This document shows, in pieces, positions 57,035 through 64,000 of a DNA stretch of 64,000 nucleotides (position 1 is its first letter; each line of letters begins with the position of its first letter). The stretch comes from Litorivivens sp041624475 (GTDB taxonomy: Bacteria; Pseudomonadota; Gammaproteobacteria; Pseudomonadales; Spongiibacteraceae), in the NCBI RefSeq assembly GCF_041624475.1, contig NZ_JBFJUX010000008.1, positions 86,145 to 150,144 on the forward strand, read 5' to 3'. The notes under the pieces were generated by a model. The model was not told the origin of the DNA. It was given only the letters and a program-made list of their open reading frames with translations, and did not search any database. The position numbers were made by a program, and so were the translations under genes.

Positions 57035-59488
57035 ATGCCAGTCAAAAGGGATAGCGCATTGTTTTATCACCGGAATTTCCTTCTGCTCGCTCTGTTGGGT
57101 GGCACAGCCCTGAGTGCGGCTAATGCGGTGGCTCAGCAGACATCGAACACTGAGACCAATAGCTTTCGCAGCCGTATGGTTATTGAAGAAGTGGTGGTGC
57201 GCGCCCAGCGTCGTGAAGAAGATGTGCGGCAGGTGCCCATTGCGATAACCGCAATGTCAGGTGATCAGCTGAAAACCCTGGGAGTCAGTGATGCCCGCGA
57301 TCTGGGCGGCATTGTGCCGGGGCTGGTGGTATCGGAAGGGGGGCAGGGTGCCCCGGTTTATACCCTGCGCGGGGTCGGCTTTACCGACAGCAGCTATTTT
57401 GCCACGCCGACCACGGCGGTTTATCTGGACGAGGTAAACCTGCCCTATTCAATTATGTCCAAGGGGGCGATCTTTGACGTTGAGCAGGTTGAGGTACTGA
57501 AAGGGCCTCAGGGGACCTTGTTTGGTCGCAGTACAACCGGCGGTGCCATCAATTTTATCGCCAACAAACCCGCCACTGAGCTGGCAGCGGGGTTAACAGC
57601 GAATTACAGCCGCTTTGATACTCAGGATATTGAGGCCTACGTCAGCGGCCCCGTGTTCGACAGCCTGCGCTACCGCGTCGCGGTGCGCGATATTCAGCGT
57701 GAAGAAGGCTGGCAGTACAGCAATACGGATAAATCCCGACGCCACGGTGAGCAGGACCGAACCGCCTATCGGCTGGCACTGGAGTGGGAGCCGAACGAGG
57801 TCGTGAGTTTCTATCTGGTGGGTTCGCGCTGGCGTGATCGCAGCGATGCCCAAGCCGGTCAGCCCATTGGTCTGGTGCCGCAAAACCCCTATGCCGAGGA
57901 TGAAAACTCCCCGCTGGTGGCCGACAGCGTGCGCAACTACCCCTATGTTGATCCGGGTACCGAAGACAACCGGGCTGCCGAGTGGTGCAGCGGTCACCCG
58001 GACTGCGTGCGCTCCGATGGCCGGCCAATGGACTTCAAGCTCGATGAAACCTTTGAGCAGATTGCGCTGCAAAGTCGTTGGCATATCAACGACAATCTGC
58101 AGGCCAATTTTCTGGCCTCCTACACCGAGCTGGTCAGCGATGATTCGGAAATTCCAACGGGTGCGTTTAATCAGCGCCACGCCGAGCTCGGCGTCGATGT
58201 CACTATGGAAGTGGTTGATTACGAGCTGCGGCTCAGTGGTTCAAACGACGACGAAAGCCTGCGCTGGTTGCTGGGCTACCACACCACGCCCAGAGACGAG
58301 GTGGATGAGTACCTGCACCTGATCATGAGCGGCACAGCGAGTGTGGTCTTTCCCGCGCCGGTTATTGAACAGAGCCTGCTCGTCAGCGAGTACTACTACT
58401 CCGAAGCCGAGCTTTCCTACGAATCCAAAGCGCCCTACGCCAATGTGGAATGGCAGTTTGCCGACGAGCTGAAGCTGGTGCTCGGCGCACGTCACACAGA
58501 GGAGGAGCGTTACTTTTCCGGTTGCTCCGGCTCCAAGAGCCCCTTGAGCGGCATGTATGTGCTGTTTCAAACCCTGGCAACTCAGCGCGCGCTGGAAGCG
58601 GGAACCACCCCTGACACGGTGGATGTCAATGGCTGCTTCAGTATTGGCGAGGGTGGTGAAGTGGGCCCGTACACCGAAACCCTCAAAGAAGACAGCCTGT
58701 CCTACCGCGCTGTTCTCGATTGGACGCCGAGCGAAGATTACCTGTTGTACGCCTCCTACACGCGGGGATTCAAATCCGGCTCCTTCCCCCTGTTTCAGAC
58801 CTCTGACCACGCCCAGCTCAAATCCGTCAAGCAGGAGCAGGTGGATGCCTATGAGCTGGGCGCCAAGGTGGATGTGTGGGATCGCCGCGCCCATATCAAC
58901 AGCGCAATCTTCTATTACCGCTATCGCGACAAGCAATTGCTGTCGCGTTTCAATGACGCCGTCTTCGGACCCTTGCCCGCGCTGCGCAACGCCCCTCGAT
59001 CTGAGGTCAAAGGGGTAGAGCTGGATTTCACCCTGACACCCGTGAGCGGTCTGTATCTGGCTGGCGCGATCGCCTACCTGAAAACCGAGATCAAGGAGTT
59101 TCAGGCTATCAATAACCAGGGCGAAGAAGTGGATCTGGCCGGGCAGGAGTTCAACTACTCCCCAAGGCTTTCCTACTCGCTAACGGTCGACTATAGCCTG
59201 CCGGTGGCAGATGCTTATGAATTGGGGCTTGGGCTGGACTACAATTATGTTGATGAAACCAATTCCAGTATTGAGGGTGACCCGCTGTTTGCCCACCCGG
59301 ATTACGGTGTAACCAATGCCCGTATTCGTTTTGGGCGCATCACCAGCGACTGGATGCTGACCCTGTGGGGCCGGAACGTCTTCAACGAATATGTGGTCAA
59401 CAGCGTCCATCAGGGAGTAGGGGATATCAAATACCGCATTACCGGCATGCCCCAGACCTACGGCGCTACGCTGTCGTTTAAATACTGA
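57035..59488 (+). CDS. TonB-dependent outer-membrane receptor
   Basis: This receptor is of about 817 residues, with a signal peptide (FLLLALLGGTALSAANAVAQQ), TonB box IEEVVVRAQRREEDV, plug domain (VVSEGGQGAPVYTLRGVGFTD in parts; EVLKGPQGTLFGRSTTGGAIN) and a full barrel ending in SFKY. It belongs to a different subgroup from the tandem pair at 46.7-51.7 kb, with a cysteine pair in loops (EWCSGHPDCV; SGCSGSK) that may form disulphide-linked extracellular loops. The start ATG at 57,035 is the most likely; a TTG at 57,032 is adjacent. The tRNA-Arg gene follows. Confidence 0.93.
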   Translation: MPVKRDSALFYHRNFLLLALLGGTALSAANAVAQQTSNTETNSFRSRMVIEEVVVRAQRREEDVRQVPIAITAMSGDQLKTLGVSDARDLGGIVPGLVVSEGGQGAPVYTLRGVGFTDSSYFATPTTAVYLDEVNLPYSIMSKGAIFDVEQVEVLKGPQGTLFGRSTTGGAINFIANKPATELAAGLTANYSRFDTQDIEAYVSGPVFDSLRYRVAVRDIQREEGWQYSNTDKSRRHGEQDRTAYRLALEWEPNEVVSFYLVGSRWRDRSDAQAGQPIGLVPQNPYAEDENSPLVADSVRNYPYVDPGTEDNRAAEWCSGHPDCVRSDGRPMDFKLDETFEQIALQSRWHINDNLQANFLASYTELVSDDSEIPTGAFNQRHAELGVDVTMEVVDYELRLSGSNDDESLRWLLGYHTTPRDEVDEYLHLIMSGTASVVFPAPVIEQSLLVSEYYYSEAELSYESKAPYANVEWQFADELKLVLGARHTEEERYFSGCSGSKSPLSGMYVLFQTLATQRALEAGTTPDTVDVNGCFSIGEGGEVGPYTETLKEDSLSYRAVLDWTPSEDYLLYASYTRGFKSGSFPLFQTSDHAQLKSVKQEQVDAYELGAKVDVWDRRAHINSAIFYYRYRDKQLLSRFNDAVFGPLPALRNAPRSEVKGVELDFTLTPVSGLYLAGAIAYLKTEIKEFQAINNQGEEVDLAGQEFNYSPRLSYSLTVDYSLPVADAYELGLGLDYNYVDETNSSIEGDPLFAHPDYGVTNARIRFGRITSDWMLTLWGRNVFNEYVVNSVHQGVGDIKYRITGMPQTYGATLSFKY

Positions 59489-59593
59489 GCAAGTGCTGTT
59501 TCAGCCCCCTTTGAAAGAGGATTTTCCCTGTCCCAAGGTTGACACTCAAGAGGCGCTTCCCTATAGTACGCGCCTCGGCAGAAATGCCCACAA

Positions 59594-59670
59594 GCGCCTG
59601 TAGCTCAGCTGGATAGAGTACCTGGCTACGAACCAGGCGGTCGCACGTTCGAATCGTGCCAGGCGCGCCA
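59594..59670 (+). tRNA. tRNA-Arg (ACG)
   Basis: This 77-base tRNA has a 7-bp acceptor stem (GCGCCTG / CAGGCGC), encoded CCA, anticodon ACG in CTACGAA and standard D- and T-arms (GGTTCGAA replaced here by CGTTCGAATCG). ACG is converted to ICG to read CGU/CGC/CGA codons. Confidence 0.97.
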
Positions 59671-59671
59671 T

Positions 59672-59719
59672 ACAAACTAAAAAGGCCCCGCTCGCAAGAG
59701 CGGGGCCTTTTTAGTTTGT
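59672..59719. terminator. Long bidirectional terminator after tRNA-Arg
   Basis: A perfect 22-bp inverted repeat around a GCAA tetraloop: ACAAACTAAAAAGGCCCC and GAGCGGGGCC arms, with A-run and T-run at the proper sides for termination in both directions. Confidence 0.93.
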
Positions 59720-59951
59720 GGGGTGGGACCGCCCGAAAGAACGTCTCCGTTCGACCAAAGCGCTGCTTTGGGAGGCTCTACCCAATTAACGGGGGACGGC
59801 ACCCATCCAACCCTGTTGATAATACTGAACCCTTCAGGCCCTCCGTCCCTAGCTGGCCCCGCCCTATGCTCAGCCCATCTGCCTTGCAAGACGGTCGCCC
59901 CTCCGTGTTAAGGTCGGCCCTATCTTTTTAACCAACCAGAGGGAGACCCGT

Positions 59952-60296
59952 ATGACATTTACACGCACATTGGTAGCGGCTGGCCTGGTGTTGTCCGCAT
60001 CTGCCGCGAGCGCGGTCGATTGCACCGCACCCGAAGCACCTCAGGTAATTGACGGCAAGAACGCCAGCGAACAGGAAATGCTCGAAGCCCAGCAGGCGGT
60101 CAAGGGCTTTGTCGCCAAAGGCCGTCAATACATTGGTTGTCTGAAAGCGGAAGAACAGGCATTGGGCGACGATGCGGCGGAGGAGGCCAGCAAGGAACTT
60201 GTCGACCTCTACAACGCCATGGTCGATGAGATGAAATCGACTTCCGAGGAGTTCAATAACGCCGTGCGCACTTATCAAGCAGCAAACGCAAAATAG
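59952..60296 (+). CDS. Small periplasmic helical protein, function unknown
   Basis: This 114-residue protein has a clear signal peptide (MTFTRTLVAAGLVLSASAASAVD). The mature part has two cysteines (VDCTAPEAP and YIGCLKAEE) that could form a disulphide linking the N-terminus to a long helical, acidic region (EEQALGDDAAEEASKELVDL). I do not recognise the family. GAGGGAGACC precedes the ATG. It is a single gene, convergent with the following acyl-CoA-dehydrogenase-like gene. Confidence 0.7.
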   Translation: MTFTRTLVAAGLVLSASAASAVDCTAPEAPQVIDGKNASEQEMLEAQQAVKGFVAKGRQYIGCLKAEEQALGDDAAEEASKELVDLYNAMVDEMKSTSEEFNNAVRTYQAANAK

Positions 60297-60342
60297 TAAA
60301 CTGTCTTTTGGGGCTGTACGACTGCAGAACGCGCCCTTTCGC

Positions 60343-61518
60343 TCAAACGCCCGGCGCATCCTCAATCAGCCCCATCAGAATTCTGGCTGAATCGGTATAG
60401 GTTTTTTCATTGATAAAGGCATGCTGGCTGCCGGTGTACATATCCCGGAATGAACGCTCAAGCCGGCTGCCTTCACGAATGGCGGTGGTACCCGCCGCCA
60501 GATGGGCGAAGGTCACGATGTCCTTGGCCGCTTCGGTGGCGTAGGTGGCGCTGATGCGCATATCCGCGCGCATCGTTGGGGTGAGTTCCTGGCCATCGAG
60601 AATCTGCGCTTCAACGCGTGAGTAGGCTTCAAAGACGCCGGCATTGGCAGCGCGCCACATGGCTTCATGGTGGGCGAGATCGCGCTGGAAGGTAAGCTTG
60701 TTGCCCAGTGTGGATTCGTCGCCCATACGGGTTTTTTCTTTGGCGACCTGAAAAATATCATCCAATGCACTGCGGGCAACACCCAGCGCCCAGGCGGCGT
60801 GGCCGGCACCGGTCAGCGGCATAACCCCCAGCTTGAAAATATCCGGGCCGCGTTTGGGCTCCCGGGTAAACAGGGGGAAGACTCTGGCCTCGGGCACAAA
60901 GATGTCCTGAACGTTGTAGTCGTAGCTGCCAGTACCCTTCAGACCGGTAACGTTCCAGTTGTCGGTAAAATTGATCTGATCGCGGGGCATGATGGCCACC
61001 AGCATCTCCGGCATGCCGTTTTCCAGAAAGGTCATCTCGCCATTTTTGAGGGGAATAAAGCCGCCCACCACGTACTGTGAATGCCCGGTGCCGCTGCCGA
61101 AGCTCCAGCTGCCGCTCAATTGGTAACCGCCCTCAACCACTTCCGCCATGCCGTTGGGGGCAAACTGCCCGCCCATAGTGATGCGATTGTCGTTATCGGT
61201 GAACACCTCTGTGAAACCATCATCTTCGAGAAAAGCGGCGGAGAAGGCGGCAGAGGGAAAGTTGGCGATGCCGATCCAGCCGACGGTCGCGTCTTGCCTT
61301 GCCAGCTCCAGCCAGGTTTCAAGCATTTCAACCAGCGAGGGCTCCTGACCGCCAGCCTCTCTGGGGTTCATCCAGTGCATCAAACCGGAATTCCACAGCG
61401 CGTCGACGGTGTCCTGTGGCAGTGTTCGCAGTTTTTCTGCTTCGGCGGCGCCAGCGGTGATAATACTTTCTATGGATTTGGCCATTGCCAGGCCATTGGA
61501 ATGCGGTTGTGTTGTCAT
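60343..61518 (-). CDS. Acyl-CoA-dehydrogenase-fold flavin monooxygenase (HsaA/DszC-like)
   Basis: This 391-residue protein has the acyl-CoA dehydrogenase fold. It has the N-terminal helical domain (LPQDTVDALWNSGLMHWMNP), the middle beta-barrel (YQLSGSWSFGSGTGHSQYVVGG, split) and the C-terminal helical bundle (ARSALDDIFQVAKEKTRMG, then HLAAGTTAIREGS and DMYTGSQHAF). The W-x-F-G-S-G middle motif and H at the end are typical of two-component flavin monooxygenases such as HsaA/HpaB relatives and DszC, rather than true dehydrogenases, where a catalytic Glu would be needed. It may oxidise an aromatic or steroid-like substrate with FMNH2 or FADH2 from a separate reductase. Confidence 0.78.
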   Translation of the reverse strand: MTTQPHSNGLAMAKSIESIITAGAAEAEKLRTLPQDTVDALWNSGLMHWMNPREAGGQEPSLVEMLETWLELARQDATVGWIGIANFPSAAFSAAFLEDDGFTEVFTDNDNRITMGGQFAPNGMAEVVEGGYQLSGSWSFGSGTGHSQYVVGGFIPLKNGEMTFLENGMPEMLVAIMPRDQINFTDNWNVTGLKGTGSYDYNVQDIFVPEARVFPLFTREPKRGPDIFKLGVMPLTGAGHAAWALGVARSALDDIFQVAKEKTRMGDESTLGNKLTFQRDLAHHEAMWRAANAGVFEAYSRVEAQILDGQELTPTMRADMRISATYATEAAKDIVTFAHLAAGTTAIREGSRLERSFRDMYTGSQHAFINEKTYTDSARILMGLIEDAPGV

Positions 61519-61778
61519 CAGACGGATCCGTGAGTCAATTTGTCATTATGGTTTGAGCAGTAGAACCTACGTCATCCCATGCCGCTCGTGAATTACCAAG
61601 CGTTAATTGGTGTTTGTTCGCCGCAGCCCAGCTTTCTGATGTCGGCGGTCTTTGGCTCGTGGCCGTGGGTTGGGTTGAGAAAGGTGTTGTCTAGCTCCTA
61701 ATATCGTCTGCTTTGATTATGAAGCAGATGTTTTAATGCGTGCATAATCGCGGGCAATAGATGTGGAGGTATCTGGCA

Positions 61779-63650
61779 ATGTTGCGTAGAACAATGGTGG
61801 TTTTAGCTCTTTTGGCGTCGGCCCTTTGTTTTGGTGAATCCTATTCGCCGACGCTGGCAGATAGTTTTCCCTCCAGGCTGCTCTGGGGTGACACCCATTT
61901 GCACTCGTCGCTGTCTGCTGATGCCAATACCGTTGGTAATGCGACCTTGTCACCGGCGGATGCTTATCGCTTTGCCAAAGGTGAAATTGTCAGCGGCAGT
62001 AGTGGGATGAAGGCGCGGCTGAACCGGCCTCTGGATTTTCTTGTAATTGCTGATCACGCCGCCTATATCGGCGTGCTTCCCGAGCAGCGCAAACAGGGCA
62101 CGCTTGACGATGTGGTGGCGTTCGGGCGCCGTTTCTTTCGTGACATTATGGGCTTTGCTGGCGGCGAAAAGCCCGATCAGGTACTGACGGATATTATGCG
62201 ATCTACCTGGGCGGAATCGTTGGCGGCGACAGAGTCGGCCTATGAGCCCGGGATGTTTACGACGCTGGCGGGCTTTGAATGGAGTGCCATGCCCGGTGGC
62301 GACAATCTGCACCGGGTGGTGATTTTCCGCGATGGCGCAGACAAGGCTGGTTCAGTGCTGCCTTTTTCAGTCAACGACAGCCTCGATCCCCGCGATTTGT
62401 GGGCTTATATGGAGGACTATGAGCGCAGCACGACCGGCCGTGTGCTGGCCATTCCGCACAACGGCAATGTCAGCAATGGACGAATGTTTGCCACACAGGT
62501 AGATGATATCCCCATGACGGCAGAGTATGCCCGGCAGCGGGCGCGCTGGGAGCCGGTGGTCGAGGTGACTCAAATCAAAGGTGATGGTGAGGCGCATCCC
62601 TATCTGTCACCCGACGATGAATTTGCGAACTTCGGTACCTGGGACAAGGGGAATCTCGGGACGACCCGGCGCAAACAGCCAGAAATGCTGCAATACGAGT
62701 ATGCCCGATCGGCACTAAAACTGGGTTTGCAGCAGGAGGTGCGCCTCGGTGTTAACCCTTTCCAGTTTGGCTTGATCGGATCAACCGACGCGCACACCTC
62801 GCTGGCGACGGCTGAGGAGGATAACTTCTGGGGTAAGGCGGCGAATTACGAGCCAAGTGTCAAGCGCAGTCAGGGTAACTTTATGGTATTCAAGGCAAAG
62901 GGTAGCGTGGTCGATGCCGCCAGCACGGATACCTCCGGTTGGGCCGATTACAAACCCACCGGTGACGATGTGCCAGTGCATACCTGGGAGCAGTTGGCCG
63001 CTGGCTACGCGGCGGTGTGGGCGCGCGACAATACCCGTGAGGAAGTTTTCGACGCGCTCAAGCGCAGGGAGGTGTATGCCACCACGGGACCGCGAATGAG
63101 CGTGCGTTTCTTCGGCGGTTGGCACTTTGACGCGCAGGACGCCCACCGTCCGGATCGGGTGCGTCACGGCTACCGGTTTGGCGTACCCATGGGCGCCGAA
63201 CTGTCGGCGGCTCCCGAATCGCGCAGCCCCAGGTTTCTGGTGAGCGCGCTGAAAGACCCGCAGGGCGCGAACCTGGACCGGGTGCAGATTATCAAAGGGT
63301 GGCGTGATGCGAAGGGCGAGCTACAGGAGAAGGTCTATAATGTGGCCTGGGCCGGACCGCGCCGATTGAACGCCAAGGGTAAATTGGCGCCGGTCGGCAG
63401 CACAGTGGAGCTTGCCTCGGCAAGTTATCGCAACACCCTAGGCGCGAGCGAGTTGTCGGTGGTCTGGGAAGACCCCGCGTTCGACCCCGAGGAAAATGCT
63501 TTTTACTACGTTCGCGTTCTGGAAATTCCCACGCCCCGCTGGATTGTTTATGATGAGGTCCGTCTTGGGAGTCGATTCCCGGAGAACGCCAAGCGTGTCC
63601 ATCAGGAGCGGGCCTACACCTCGCCCATCTGGTATCGGCCACGACGCTAG
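61779..63650 (+). CDS. DUF3604 exported protein
   Basis: This 623-residue DUF3604 protein has a signal peptide (MVVLALLASALCFGESYS). The PHP-like metal-binding motifs are visible as WGDTHLHSSLSADANT, the downstream VIADHAAYIGV, then IPHNGNVSNG and LIGSTDAHTSL. The family is widespread in marine Gammaproteobacteria and is a predicted metal-dependent hydrolase of unknown substrate. I chose the ATG at 61,779 because GGAGGT lies eight bases upstream; an ATG at 61,761 would overlap that site. A TonB receptor gene follows in the same direction, a frequent combination. Confidence 0.85.
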   Translation: MLRRTMVVLALLASALCFGESYSPTLADSFPSRLLWGDTHLHSSLSADANTVGNATLSPADAYRFAKGEIVSGSSGMKARLNRPLDFLVIADHAAYIGVLPEQRKQGTLDDVVAFGRRFFRDIMGFAGGEKPDQVLTDIMRSTWAESLAATESAYEPGMFTTLAGFEWSAMPGGDNLHRVVIFRDGADKAGSVLPFSVNDSLDPRDLWAYMEDYERSTTGRVLAIPHNGNVSNGRMFATQVDDIPMTAEYARQRARWEPVVEVTQIKGDGEAHPYLSPDDEFANFGTWDKGNLGTTRRKQPEMLQYEYARSALKLGLQQEVRLGVNPFQFGLIGSTDAHTSLATAEEDNFWGKAANYEPSVKRSQGNFMVFKAKGSVVDAASTDTSGWADYKPTGDDVPVHTWEQLAAGYAAVWARDNTREEVFDALKRREVYATTGPRMSVRFFGGWHFDAQDAHRPDRVRHGYRFGVPMGAELSAAPESRSPRFLVSALKDPQGANLDRVQIIKGWRDAKGELQEKVYNVAWAGPRRLNAKGKLAPVGSTVELASASYRNTLGASELSVVWEDPAFDPEENAFYYVRVLEIPTPRWIVYDEVRLGSRFPENAKRVHQERAYTSPIWYRPRR

Positions 63651-63816
63651 CGCTGCGCGAGCATTGATATTCAAGCCATTATTCTCAAATGAACGGAAAT
63701 GCGTATTAAAGCGGCAATTTTCGTCGTTTCCTGCCTTGTACACTTTGGCTAGTCTGCCCAGTCTTCATCTTTAGTACCCAATAATAACGATACCCGTTGG
63801 CAGGAGACCTGGAAGA

Positions 63817-64000
63817 ATGATCGTGAAAACAAGTGTGCGCAAGCCTTGGCTGTTCATGGTGGGGGTGTTGGCACCGGCGGTGCTGGCTCAAAACAGCAAA
63901 CCGATGCTGGAAGAGGTCGTGGTAACGGCTCAGAAAAAAGAGGAGTCGTTGCAGGATACACCGATTGCCCTCGATGCCTTTGGCGAGGAGGCGTTGGAGC
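63817..64000 (+). CDS. TonB-dependent receptor (3' end outside window)
   Basis: The first 61 codons of a receptor: signal peptide (WLFMVGVLAPAVLAQN), TonB box LEEVVVTAQKKEESLQDTP and the beginning of the plug (IALDAFGEEALE). The start has GGAGACCTGGAAG upstream. The gene runs past the window end. Confidence 0.9.
   Translation, partial: MIVKTSVRKPWLFMVGVLAPAVLAQNSKPMLEEVVVTAQKKEESLQDTPIALDAFGEEALE

Overview
The window comes from a gammaproteobacterial chromosome, most likely a marine heterotroph of the Cellvibrionales type (Spongiibacteraceae/Halieaceae-like). The evidence is standard gammaproteobacterial gene order (rlpA-dacA-ybeD-lipB-lipA at the left; alaS-lysC-csrA-tRNA-Ser at the right), four large TonB-dependent receptor genes plus the start of a fifth, and many oxidative enzymes of the lipid/steroid type. 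The placement is inferred from gene content only.

Layout. (1) 1-12.3 kb is backbone: cell-wall (RlpA, PBP5-type DacA) and lipoate (LipB, LipA) genes, a HopJ-family protein, a CDP-alcohol phosphotransferase with an overlapping HAD phosphatase, an esterase, an EthD protein, a low-complexity secreted protein, a flavoprotein with an overlapping cytochrome c, and a DMT exporter. (2) 12,597-40,257 is a mobile island of about 27.7 kb inserted inside the host greB gene. The 3' part of greB lies at 12,264-12,596 and the 5' part at 40,258-40,431, both on the minus strand. The split is flanked by GATATA on both sides and by short inverted termini (ATAACCCC). (3) 40.5-64 kb is backbone again: an M23 peptidase, Trm112-like protein, alaS, lysC, csrA, tRNA-Ser, a tandem pair of TonB receptors, a peptide-ligase/peptidase cluster, another TonB receptor, tRNA-Arg, an acyl-CoA-dehydrogenase-fold enzyme, a DUF3604 protein and the start of a fifth TonB receptor.

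The island begins with three AT-rich genes that match the Gamma-Mobile-Trio: GmtY (tyrosine recombinase), GmtZ (a 1,398-residue recombinase with ten tandem repeats of about 57 residues) and GmtX. Next comes a small helicase / winged-helix / XRE-repressor module that looks like a defence or element-control locus. The middle is metabolic: two cytochromes P450, a PF10118 ferritin-like protein, an AraC regulator, a TonB receptor, a START-domain protein and two hotdog thioesterases, followed by a MarR-controlled RND efflux pump. The right end holds an IS3-family element, a 5'-truncated sbcC and an intact greB. That greB differs from the host gene and looks like a typical enterobacterial-type GreB, so the element appears to break the host greB and supply its own replacement.

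A second system of interest is at 51.7-56.8 kb. A RimK-type ATP-grasp ligase with an RLAN N-terminus is divergent from an overlapping operon of a DUF2817/M14-like carboxypeptidase, a GNAT-C39 peptidase fusion and a DUF1704 (MATCAP-related) metalloprotease. This looks like a peptide-tagging and tag-removal pathway, formally similar to tubulin glutamylation/tyrosination and its reversal.

Limits: all family assignments are from reading sequence and motifs. No database search, composition calculation or structure prediction was run. Transcription signals are listed only where a clear hairpin or palindrome is visible.
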